This document shows positions 1-5,329 of a stretch of 7,334 nt of DNA, piece after piece. The stretch covers positions 1 through 7,334 of the forward strand of contig CALDSM010000448.1 of the NCBI GenBank assembly GCA_937923585.1, in the 5' to 3' direction. How positions within the stretch are numbered: position 1 is the first letter of the stretch; every line of letters begins with the position of its first letter. Position numbers and translations under genes: made by a program. The stretch comes from an uncultured bacterium. Lineage in GTDB: Bacteria > Hydrogenedentota > Hydrogenedentia > Hydrogenedentales > CAITNO01. The notes beneath the pieces were generated by a model. That model did no database searches. It was not told the origin of the DNA and worked only from the letters and a program-made list of their open reading frames with translations.

Positions 1-1302
1 GGAGGTGATCCAGGTGCGGGGCTCCCTGAAGTCGAGGTACTGGGCGCAGAACATCTGGTGCTGGCCGACGCCGGAGGTGATGATCGCCTCTCCCCTGGTC
101 AGCTCGTTGAGCACTTCAAGCGCGGCCTGCGGCTGGATGATGTCGCTCTTGCGGTTGAAGTCCTGGCGGTGCTTCTTCTTCATGTCGGCCACGTGCCTGA
201 GCCAGCGGGGATGGTCGGTGTGCACGTCAACGCCGTATTCCATGAGGTCGCGCAGGGCGGCCCCGGCGTCGGCGACATAGCTCCAGTCCACCGCCTTGAC
301 CTTGCCAACTTCGGCCGCGTCTATGTCAATCTGGGCGATGACGGCGTTTTCGGCGAAGCGCCTGGGCAGCCCGGCGACGCGGTCGTCAAAGCGGGCGCCG
401 ACGCAGATGAGCAGGTCGCAGTCCTCGACGGCGTAGTTGGCGTAGGCGGTGCCGTGCATGCCGAGCATGTGGAGGGCGAGGTCATCGGTGGTGTCCACCG
501 CGCCGATGCCGGTGAGCGTGGTAACGGCGGGAATCTGGTAGCGGTGCATGAACGCGCGCAGCACTTCGGATGACTCGGAGAGGATGACGCCGCCGCCGAC
601 GTAGAGCAGGGGCCGCTTGGAGCGGCGGAGCATGCGGAAGAAGTCGCGGGCGGTCTCTTTGGACATCTTGGCCGCTTTGAGGGCGTCAATGCGCTGCTGG
701 TAGCCGGGCAGGGGCAGCATGCCCTCGCCCTTGTAGGCGCCGTGCCAGTTCTGCACGTCCTTGGGCAGGTCAATGACCACCGGGCCGGGCCTGCCGCTGC
801 GGGCGATGTGGAAGGCGGTACGGATGGTGGCCTCCAGCTCCTCCTCGTTCTTGACGAGGAAGACGTGCTTGGCGCAGGAACTCATGATGCTGAAGACGGG
901 CGCCTCCTGGAAGGCGTCGGTGCCGATGGCGGCGCGGGCCACCTGCCCTGAAATGAGCACCATGGGAACGGAGTCGGCCATGCAGTCGCGGACGGGGGTG
1001 ACACTGTTGGTCGCGCCCGGCCCGGAAGTGACAATGCACACGCCCACTTTGCCGCTGGCGCGGGCATAGCCGGCGGCCATGAACCCGGCGCCCTGCTCGT
1101 TGGCCGGGACAACGAGGTTGATGGGTTTGCCGGCGTTGTCCCGGTTCCAGCGGAACACGGCGTCGTAGGTGGGCAGGATCGCCCCGCCGCTGTACCCGAA
1201 GACCGTGTCCACCCCCTCATCGGCCAGCACCTGCATGACCATGTCCGCCCCCGTCATGGTCTGGCCGGCCATCCTGTGATGCGGTTTCTTTGCCGAACTC
1301 AT
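1..1302 (-). CDS. ilvB: Acetolactate synthase large subunit, 3' end cut off by the window
   Basis: This gene encodes the ThDP-dependent enzyme that condenses two pyruvates, or pyruvate and 2-oxobutyrate, in the first common step of valine, leucine and isoleucine synthesis in the cytoplasm. The reading frame is open from ATG 1302-1300 to the left edge, giving 434 residues of a family usually 550-600 long; the missing part is the end of the C-terminal ThDP-binding domain. The N-terminal pyrimidine-binding domain shows VFGYSGGAILP (34-44), the catalytic Glu69 in NEQGAG, GYARASGKVGV (78-88) and TSGPGATN (92-99). The central domain carries the acetolactate synthase hallmark VGARFDDRVAG around Phe305. 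The C-terminal domain begins with GVGQHQMFCAQY and ends at PRTWITS. The start is chosen because AAGGAG lies 8 bases upstream; in-frame Met11 and Met16 are less likely. Oddities are Asn68 before the catalytic Glu where His is usual, and Ala122 where plant enzymes have the herbicide-contact Pro197. No regulatory subunit (ilvN) is in view. Confidence 0.96.
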   Translation of the reverse strand, partial: MSSAKKPHHRMAGQTMTGADMVMQVLADEGVDTVFGYSGGAILPTYDAVFRWNRDNAGKPINLVVPANEQGAGFMAAGYARASGKVGVCIVTSGPGATNSVTPVRDCMADSVPMVLISGQVARAAIGTDAFQEAPVFSIMSSCAKHVFLVKNEEELEATIRTAFHIARSGRPGPVVIDLPKDVQNWHGAYKGEGMLPLPGYQQRIDALKAAKMSKETARDFFRMLRRSKRPLLYVGGGVILSESSEVLRAFMHRYQIPAVTTLTGIGAVDTTDDLALHMLGMHGTAYANYAVEDCDLLICVGARFDDRVAGLPRRFAENAVIAQIDIDAAEVGKVKAVDWSYVADAGAALRDLMEYGVDVHTDHPRWLRHVADMKKKHRQDFNRKSDIIQPQAALEVLNELTRGEAIITSGVGQHQMFCAQYLDFREPRTWITS

Positions 1303-1310
1303 ACTGCATT

Positions 1311-1316
1311 CTCCTT
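1311..1316 (-). promoter_or_regulatory. Shine-Dalgarno sequence of ilvB
   Basis: On the minus strand this reads AAGGAG and ends 8 bases before the ATG at 1302-1300. It supports that start over the downstream in-frame ATGs at Met11 and Met16. Confidence 0.85.
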
Positions 1317-1329
1317 GGTACCGCCCGCC

Positions 1330-1342
1330 GCGCCAAAGGCGC
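1330..1342 (-). other. Small GC hairpin in the ilvB leader
   Basis: GCGCC and GGCGC form a 5-base stem with a 3-base loop, 13 bases upstream of the ilvB Shine-Dalgarno sequence. No U-run follows it, so it is not a terminator. It may be only a by-product of high GC. The rest of the 66-base leader between the rpsA terminator and ilvB shows no convincing -10/-35 pair. Confidence 0.3.
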
Positions 1343-1368
1343 ACAATTTCGGGCCGCGTCCATGATGC

Positions 1369-1405
1369 AAAAAACGCGAGCGCCATCTCGGGAACGGCGC
1401 TCGCG
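1369..1405 (-). terminator. Rho-independent terminator of rpsA
   Basis: Read on the minus strand, CGCGAGCGCC (1405-1396), an 11-base loop and GGCGCTCGCG (1384-1375) form a perfect 10-bp, very GC-rich stem followed directly by six T (1374-1369). It begins 20 bases after the rpsA TAA stop. The orientation of the T-run shows that it stops leftward transcription, separating rpsA from ilvB. Confidence 0.93.
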
Positions 1406-1425
1406 AAGGATGTCAACGGGTTAAG

Positions 1426-3384
1426 TTACTTCTCCGTTTCCGCCTCGGGCGCCGCCTCTTCGGCGGCTACCTCGGTTTCCACAGGGGTTGCGGCCTCGGC
1501 GACAGGTGCTTCGGCGGCCGCCTTCTCTGCGGCAGCCTGCTCTTCGGCTGCGGCCTTGGCGGCGGCCTTGTCGGCGCGCTGGGCGGACTCGACACGGCTC
1601 ACGGCCACCATCAGTTCGTGGGCGACATCCTCAAGGGAACGGCCGGCCTGGATCATGCTGGCCGGAACGGAACCGCGCATGGCGGCACCGACATCCACCG
1701 AGCGGCCGCTGCTCTGGCCGTGCTCGGCCATGGCGGCCTGCTCGATGTCGCGCTCGTATTCGCGGATGCTCAGGCCGATCTTGCGGTCCACCGGGCTGAT
1801 GTTGATGACCTTCGCCATCACCTTGTCGCCGATCTTGAGCACGTCTTCGGGCTTCTGGACGCGGTCGGAGGCCAGTTCGCTGACGTGAATCAGGCCCTCA
1901 ATGCCGTTGCCCAAGCGGGCGAAGGCGCCGAAGCTGACCAGCTTGGCGATTTCCACCTCGACATGCGCGCCGACCGGGAGGTCCTTGATAACCTCAAGCC
2001 ACGGGTCGTCCTGAAGCTGCTTGAGTCCGACGCTAATCTTCTCGTTGTCGGGGTCAATGTTCAGCACGCGCACCTCGACCTCCTGGCCCTTTTCGAGGAC
2101 CTCGGCCGGGTTCGTGACCTTCTTGGTCCAGGACAGGTCGCTGACATGCAGCAGGGCGTCAATGCCCTCTTCAATCTGGACAAATGCGCCGTATTCGGTG
2201 AGGTTGCGGACGGTGCCCATCACCACGGAGCCGAGCGGGTAGCGCTCGGAAAGCTGCTTCCACGGGTTCGGCTGGGTCTGCTTGATGCCCAGGGCAATCT
2301 TCTCGTCCTTGCCGTCCACGCTGAGCACCATCACGTCCACTTCCTGGTCCAGCGCAAGCAGCTCGTTGGGATGGCGGACACGGCGCGTCCAGCTCATTTC
2401 GCTGACGTGGACCATGCCCTCGATGCCTTCCTCAATCTGGACAAACGCGCCGTAATCGGTCATGCTGACCACGCGGCCGCGGACAACCGAGCCGACCGGG
2501 TAGCGATCCTCGGCGGTGAACCAGGGATTCTCGGACTTCTGCTTGAGGCCGAGGCTGATGCGCTCGGACTTCGGGTCGAAGCTGAGAACCTTGACCTCGA
2601 TGGCCTGGCCGACATGCACGACCTGGGACGGGTGCTTGACCCGGCCCCAGCTCATGTCGGTGACATGGAGCAGGCCGTCTATGCCGCCGACGTCCACGAA
2701 GGCGCCGAAATCGGTGATGTTCTTGACTTCGCCGTGGATGACCGCGCCCTCGACGATGGTCTCGAGCAGGCGCTTCTTCTCCTCGGCCCGCTGCTCTTCG
2801 AGCAGCTTGCGGCGGCTGACGACCACGTTGCGGCGGCGGCGCGTCAGCTTGATGATTTTGAACTCCATCTTCTGGCCGATGAACTTTTCCAGATCGCCCG
2901 TCGGGCGGAAGGTAAGCTGGCTGGCCGGCATGAACGCGTCAATGCCGATGTCCACCTTGAGGCCGCCCTTGACGCGGCGGGTGATGACGCCTTCGATTTC
3001 GCCGTCGTTGTCGTAAATCTGCTGGATGTGCTCCCAGTTCTTGATGCGATCCGCCTTGGTCTTGGACAGGATCGGCATGCCGAGCTCGTTTTCGGGCTCG
3101 TCAATGTAGAAATCGTACTCGTCGCCGATTTTGAGCTCGGCCGGCTGCGGGAATTCGCCCGTTGCCACGACGCCCTCGCTCTTGTAACCGATATCAACCA
3201 GAACCCGGTCTTCGCCGATTTCAACGACGCGGCCGCGGACGACCTCGCCTTCCTTGAAATTGGTGGGCGCCTCGCCCAGCAACGACTCCATGCTCGCCAT
3301 GGCGAGTTGCTGCTCCAGTTCGTCCTCGAGATCCGATTGGACGCCCACAGCGCCCTGTTTGAAAAACACTTGTTGTTTGCTCAT
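1426..3384 (-). CDS. rpsA: Ribosomal protein S1 with six S1 domains
   Basis: S1 is the large RNA-binding protein of the 30S subunit that captures and unfolds mRNA leaders for initiation. The product has 652 residues and six S1 (OB-fold) repeats at about 44-110, 127-193, 211-280, 296-368, 383-455 and 469-541. Repeats 3-6 carry the typical FGAFV/YGAFV and GLLHVT/GMVHVS/LLHVSDLSW signatures; repeats 1 and 2 are divergent, as expected for the ribosome-docking pair. A basic stretch (TRRRR, 181-185) and a Lys/Glu-rich helix (193-208) link repeats 2 and 3. After repeat 6 the chain ends in an Ala/Glu-rich low-complexity tail (about 604-652). The start at 3384 is chosen because AAGGAG lies 9 bases upstream. 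An in-frame ATG at 3453 would add 23 residues but lies upstream of the predicted transcription start. The length is somewhat above the roughly 557 residues of the E. coli protein, largely because of the tail. The gene is monocistronic as seen here, with its own promoter and terminator. Confidence 0.97.
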   Translation of the reverse strand: MSKQQVFFKQGAVGVQSDLEDELEQQLAMASMESLLGEAPTNFKEGEVVRGRVVEIGEDRVLVDIGYKSEGVVATGEFPQPAELKIGDEYDFYIDEPENELGMPILSKTKADRIKNWEHIQQIYDNDGEIEGVITRRVKGGLKVDIGIDAFMPASQLTFRPTGDLEKFIGQKMEFKIIKLTRRRRNVVVSRRKLLEEQRAEEKKRLLETIVEGAVIHGEVKNITDFGAFVDVGGIDGLLHVTDMSWGRVKHPSQVVHVGQAIEVKVLSFDPKSERISLGLKQKSENPWFTAEDRYPVGSVVRGRVVSMTDYGAFVQIEEGIEGMVHVSEMSWTRRVRHPNELLALDQEVDVMVLSVDGKDEKIALGIKQTQPNPWKQLSERYPLGSVVMGTVRNLTEYGAFVQIEEGIDALLHVSDLSWTKKVTNPAEVLEKGQEVEVRVLNIDPDNEKISVGLKQLQDDPWLEVIKDLPVGAHVEVEIAKLVSFGAFARLGNGIEGLIHVSELASDRVQKPEDVLKIGDKVMAKVINISPVDRKIGLSIREYERDIEQAAMAEHGQSSGRSVDVGAAMRGSVPASMIQAGRSLEDVAHELMVAVSRVESAQRADKAAAKAAAEEQAAAEKAAAEAPVAEAATPVETEVAAEEAAPEAETEK

Positions 3385-3393
3385 TGCCAACAG

Positions 3394-3399
3394 CTCCTT
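3394..3399 (-). promoter_or_regulatory. Shine-Dalgarno sequence of rpsA
   Basis: On the minus strand this reads AAGGAG, 9 bases before the ATG at 3384-3382. It fixes the start as MSKQQVFFKQ rather than the longer in-frame extension from 3453. Confidence 0.85.
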
Positions 3400-3405
3400 G
3401 GTGAG

Positions 3406-3430
3406 AAAAAAATGAGCCGCGAAAAGCGGC
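3406..3430 (-). promoter_or_regulatory. Hairpin plus U-run at the 5' end of the rpsA mRNA
   Basis: On the minus strand GCCGC (3430-3426), loop TTTTC and GCGGC (3420-3416) form a 5-bp GC stem. TCA and then seven T (3412-3406) follow. It looks like a weak intrinsic terminator. However, the predicted transcription start (about 3433) lies only a few bases upstream, so a 5'-end stabilising hairpin or an autoregulatory leader element is just as likely. S1 is known to control its own translation in E. coli; a link to this structure is inference. Confidence 0.45.
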
Positions 3431-3439
3431 ACTTGTGTT

Positions 3440-3469
3440 ATTGTAGCAATCACTTAGCGCATTAATCAA
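3440..3469 (-). promoter_or_regulatory. Sigma-70-type promoter of rpsA
   Basis: On the minus strand the -35 box TTGATT (3469-3464) and the -10 box TACAAT (3445-3440) are separated by 18 bases. Both are close to consensus and lie in a locally AT-rich patch. Transcription should start near 3433, giving a leader of about 50 bases. The promoter lies between the divergent genes rpsA and pcm. No equally good plus-strand promoter for pcm could be found in the 136-base gap. Confidence 0.7.
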
Positions 3470-3505
3470 GATTGGAATGACCGGGCGGAAGCAGCCGTTC
3501 CTTTT

Positions 3506-3511
3506 AAGGTG
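3506..3511 (+). promoter_or_regulatory. Shine-Dalgarno sequence of pcm
   Basis: AAGGTG (extending to AAGGTGAT) ends 9 bases before ATG 3521. An in-frame GTG at 3509 lies inside this sequence and therefore cannot be served by it, so the ATG at 3521 is the likely start. Confidence 0.75.
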
Positions 3512-3520
3512 ATTGATGAC

Positions 3521-4189
3521 ATGGCCGGAAATGGACTGGACAACCCGGACGACCGCCGGGCGTGGGAGCGGCGCCGGATGGTGGAGGATCAGATTGCCTT
3601 CCGGGGCGTGCGCGATCCGCGGGTGCTGGAAGCCCTGCAAGCCATTCCGCGGCACCGCTTTATCCCCGGAGAAAGCCAGCCAAACGCCTACGAGGACAGG
3701 CCGGTGGGCATCGGCTGCGGGCAAACCATTTCGCAGCCCTACATGGTGGCGGTCATGACGGAGTGGCTGGCCGTCAATCCCGAGGACCGGATACTGGAGA
3801 TTGGCACCGGATCGGGCTACCAGACCGCCGTGTTGGCAAGACTGGCCCGGGAAGTGGTCACCGTGGAGCGGCACGCGGCACTGTCGGAAACGGCCAAAAC
3901 ACTCCTGGAGGGCATGGGATTTGACAACATCGTGTTTGTCGTGGGCGACGGGACGCTGGGGTGGTCGGCGGGGGCGCCCTACGACGGGATATTAATCACG
4001 GCGGGGGCACCGCGCGTGCCCCAAGTCATGCTGGACCAGCTCGCCGGGGGAGGCCGGTTGGTGGCACCGGTGGGAGGCCGGGAGGAACAGCGCCTGGTCC
4101 GGATGACACGCCGGGGAGACCGGTTCGAGGAAGAAATGGGCATTGGCTGCCGGTTTGTGCCGCTGCTTGGCACGGAGGGCTGGCCCTGA
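3521..4189 (+). CDS. pcm: Protein-L-isoaspartate O-methyltransferase
   Basis: This cytosolic enzyme uses S-adenosylmethionine to methylate L-isoaspartyl residues formed by ageing of Asp and Asn, so that they can revert to normal aspartate. The 222-residue product is the usual size. The N-terminal part has the family pattern VEDQIAFRGVRDPRVLEAL (21-39) and IPRHRFIP (42-49). The hallmark AYEDRPVGIGCGQTISQPY spans 56-74. The methyltransferase fold follows with SAM-binding motif I ILEIGTGSGY (91-100), the acidic end of the next strand VTVER (113-117), GDGTLGW (142-148), APYDGILITAGAP (152-164) and GGRLVAPVG (177-185). Cys66 stands where Tyr is common (GYGQTIS). The C-terminus is short, ending GTEGWP. 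The start follows the AAGGTG signal. The gene is divergent from rpsA and is followed in the same direction by a sigma factor, an arrangement recalling pcm-nlpD-rpoS. Confidence 0.96.
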   Translation: MAGNGLDNPDDRRAWERRRMVEDQIAFRGVRDPRVLEALQAIPRHRFIPGESQPNAYEDRPVGIGCGQTISQPYMVAVMTEWLAVNPEDRILEIGTGSGYQTAVLARLAREVVTVERHAALSETAKTLLEGMGFDNIVFVVGDGTLGWSAGAPYDGILITAGAPRVPQVMLDQLAGGGRLVAPVGGREEQRLVRMTRRGDRFEEEMGIGCRFVPLLGTEGWP

Positions 4190-4383
4190 ACGCCCTGACA
4201 CGAACCGACCCCTCATCTTCGTTCCGGGGTGGCGGGGGGGGGAGTTGTCTGTTGCCGCACCAGATTGCATTCCGCGGCCCGATTTGAAACAATGAGTCGT
4301 CTTGGCCGGTGAAATATCCGTTATTAAGAATACGTTACAGTAAACGGAGTTTTATATAGTGAGTTCAATACGGGATTGACACG
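4190..4383 (+). other. Intergenic region between pcm and the sigma factor gene
   Basis: No gene is seen in these 194 bases. The first half is GC-rich and holds a run of nine G (4234-4242), a weak stem ACCCC/GGGGT (4208-4212 with 4226-4230) and a weak stem GCCGC/GCGGC (4254-4258 with 4274-4278). Neither stem has a T-run, so no convincing terminator follows pcm. Bases 4261-4278 resemble the pcm codons for QIAFRG (3590-3607), with two third-base differences. The second half (about 4310-4370) is clearly AT-rich. Confidence 0.6.
4321..4360 (+). promoter_or_regulatory. AT-rich promoter-like stretch before the sigma factor gene
   Basis: This patch contrasts with the GC-rich surroundings. It holds -10-like hexamers TATATA (4353-4358) and TATAGT (4355-4360), and a -35-like TTACAG (4335-4340) whose 12-14 base spacing is too short for a standard promoter. 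TTACAGTAA (4335-4343) is a small palindrome around one central base. A promoter here is likely from position and composition, but the exact boxes are not settled. Confidence 0.35.
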
Positions 4384-5226
4384 ATGATGGATGTGAAGGA
4401 AAACGGTCTCAGTACCTATCTGGCGGAAATCTCCAGGATTCCGCTGCTGTCGGGTTCTGAGGAACTGCGGCTTGCCCGCGCGCTCAAGAAGGGCGGCTTC
4501 GAAGAGCAGGAGGCGCGAAAGAAGCTGATCTGCTCGAACCTTCGTCTCGTTGTCAGCATCGCGAAGAAATACCTGTACTACGGGCTGCCGCTGCTCGACC
4601 TGATAGAGGAGGGCAACCTGGGTTTGATGCGGGCGGTGGACCGGTTTGATCCCGAACGGGGCTGCAAGTTCTCGACTTACGCCACATGGTGGATAAGGCA
4701 GGCGGTGACGCGGTCACTGTCCAACCACGGTCGGACGGTGCGCATTCCGGTGTACATCACGGACAACCTGGCCAAGTACAAAAAGGTTGTCGAGGAGCTG
4801 TACATCAAGACCGGCCACCAGCCGGGCGTGGAAGAGATCGCCAAGGCGATGGGCGTGAAGGTGAGCGAGGTGCGCAAACTGGAGACCTTTGCGGACACGA
4901 TAGCGCCGATGGAAAGCACGTCGCCCATAGAGACGGGCACGGGCCGCAGCATACCCGAGGGGTTTGAGCCGCACCGCAGGGACGGCGCACTGGAGCAGAT
5001 TGAGCGCGACCAGCAGATGGATGAACTGCTGGGCCAGCTCAGCCACCGGGATGCGGAGATCGTGCGCTTTCGGTACGGGCTGGACGATGGCACGGCGCAC
5101 ACGCTGGAGGAGACAGGCCGGCAGTTCGACCTGACCCGCGAACGCATCCGTCAGATTGAGAAGGACGTGATGCGGCGGCTGCGCGAGTTTGCCGGGAAGA
5201 ACAGACAGGACTACATACACTCCTAG
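4384..5226 (+). CDS. Sigma-70 family RNA polymerase sigma factor, group 2 (RpoD/RpoS-like without region 1.1)
   Basis: The 280-residue product would direct RNA polymerase to -10/-35 promoters. It has all regions except 1.1: region 1.2 LSTYLAEISRIPLLS (9-23); core-binding 2.1-2.2 NLRLVVSIAKKY to DLIEEGNLGLMRAV (52-85); the promoter-melting and -10 helix region 2.3-2.4 RFDPERGCKFSTYATWWIRQ (87-106) running to RTVRIP (117-122); region 3 (about 123-200); and region 4.2, the -35 helix-turn-helix TLEETGRQFDLTRERIRQIE (240-259). These segments are very close to primary sigma factors. The short length and the divergent end of 2.4 (AVTRSLSNHG, 107-116, where housekeeping factors usually read AITRAIADQA) point to a group 2 alternative factor. 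ATG 4384 and ATG 4387 are both possible; only a weak GGGA lies upstream, and an in-frame stop at 4360 excludes a longer form. The gene lies downstream of pcm, as rpoS does in many Proteobacteria, but without nlpD. Assignment as a true RpoS orthologue is not established. Confidence 0.94.
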   Translation: MMDVKENGLSTYLAEISRIPLLSGSEELRLARALKKGGFEEQEARKKLICSNLRLVVSIAKKYLYYGLPLLDLIEEGNLGLMRAVDRFDPERGCKFSTYATWWIRQAVTRSLSNHGRTVRIPVYITDNLAKYKKVVEELYIKTGHQPGVEEIAKAMGVKVSEVRKLETFADTIAPMESTSPIETGTGRSIPEGFEPHRRDGALEQIERDQQMDELLGQLSHRDAEIVRFRYGLDDGTAHTLEETGRQFDLTRERIRQIEKDVMRRLREFAGKNRQDYIHS

Positions 5227-5258
5227 CGCACGCAACGGCGCGGCTGCATGTTAAATCA

Positions 5259-5279
5259 CGAATTGAGACTTGCGAATTG
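5259..5279 (+). repeat. Short direct repeat CGAATTG
   Basis: CGAATTG occurs at 5259-5265 and again at 5273-5279, a 14-base period, in the 103-base gap between the sigma factor gene and the phosphodiesterase. It could be a pair of half-sites or a remnant of an intergenic repeat. No clear terminator for the sigma gene and no firm promoter for the next gene is visible in this gap. Confidence 0.4.
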
Positions 5280-5329
5280 GAAAGACAGGGGATGCGGGGG
5301 AAAATTCAGACTCCAGGATAAACGCATCA

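Noticed and set aside
1..12. The minus strand reads TGGATCACCTCC, identical to the 3' end of bacterial 16S rRNA.
   Set aside because: These bases encode the conserved W-I-T-S of acetolactate synthase in an uninterrupted frame, and no other 16S-like sequence is next to them. It is a coincidence.
3385..3453. In-frame N-terminal extension of S1 by 23 residues from ATG 3453.
   Set aside because: The predicted -10 box (3440-3445) lies inside it, it has no Shine-Dalgarno sequence, and AAGGAG sits correctly before ATG 3384.
1618..3465. A 615-codon open frame on the plus strand opposite rpsA.
   Set aside because: It is codon-for-codon antisense to rpsA. It stays open because rpsA there uses no TTA, CTA or TCA codons, which is normal at high GC. 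Its translation matches no family and rpsA is unmistakable.
4208..4278. Candidate terminators after pcm (stems ACCCC/GGGGT and GCCGC/GCGGC).
   Set aside because: The stems are only 5 bp, the loops are 13-15 bases, and no T-run follows in either direction.
5270..5329. TTG start at 5270 for the phosphodiesterase, adding 20 residues.
   Set aside because: It is a rare start codon with no Shine-Dalgarno sequence, and it would place a polar extension before an already complete Tat signal.
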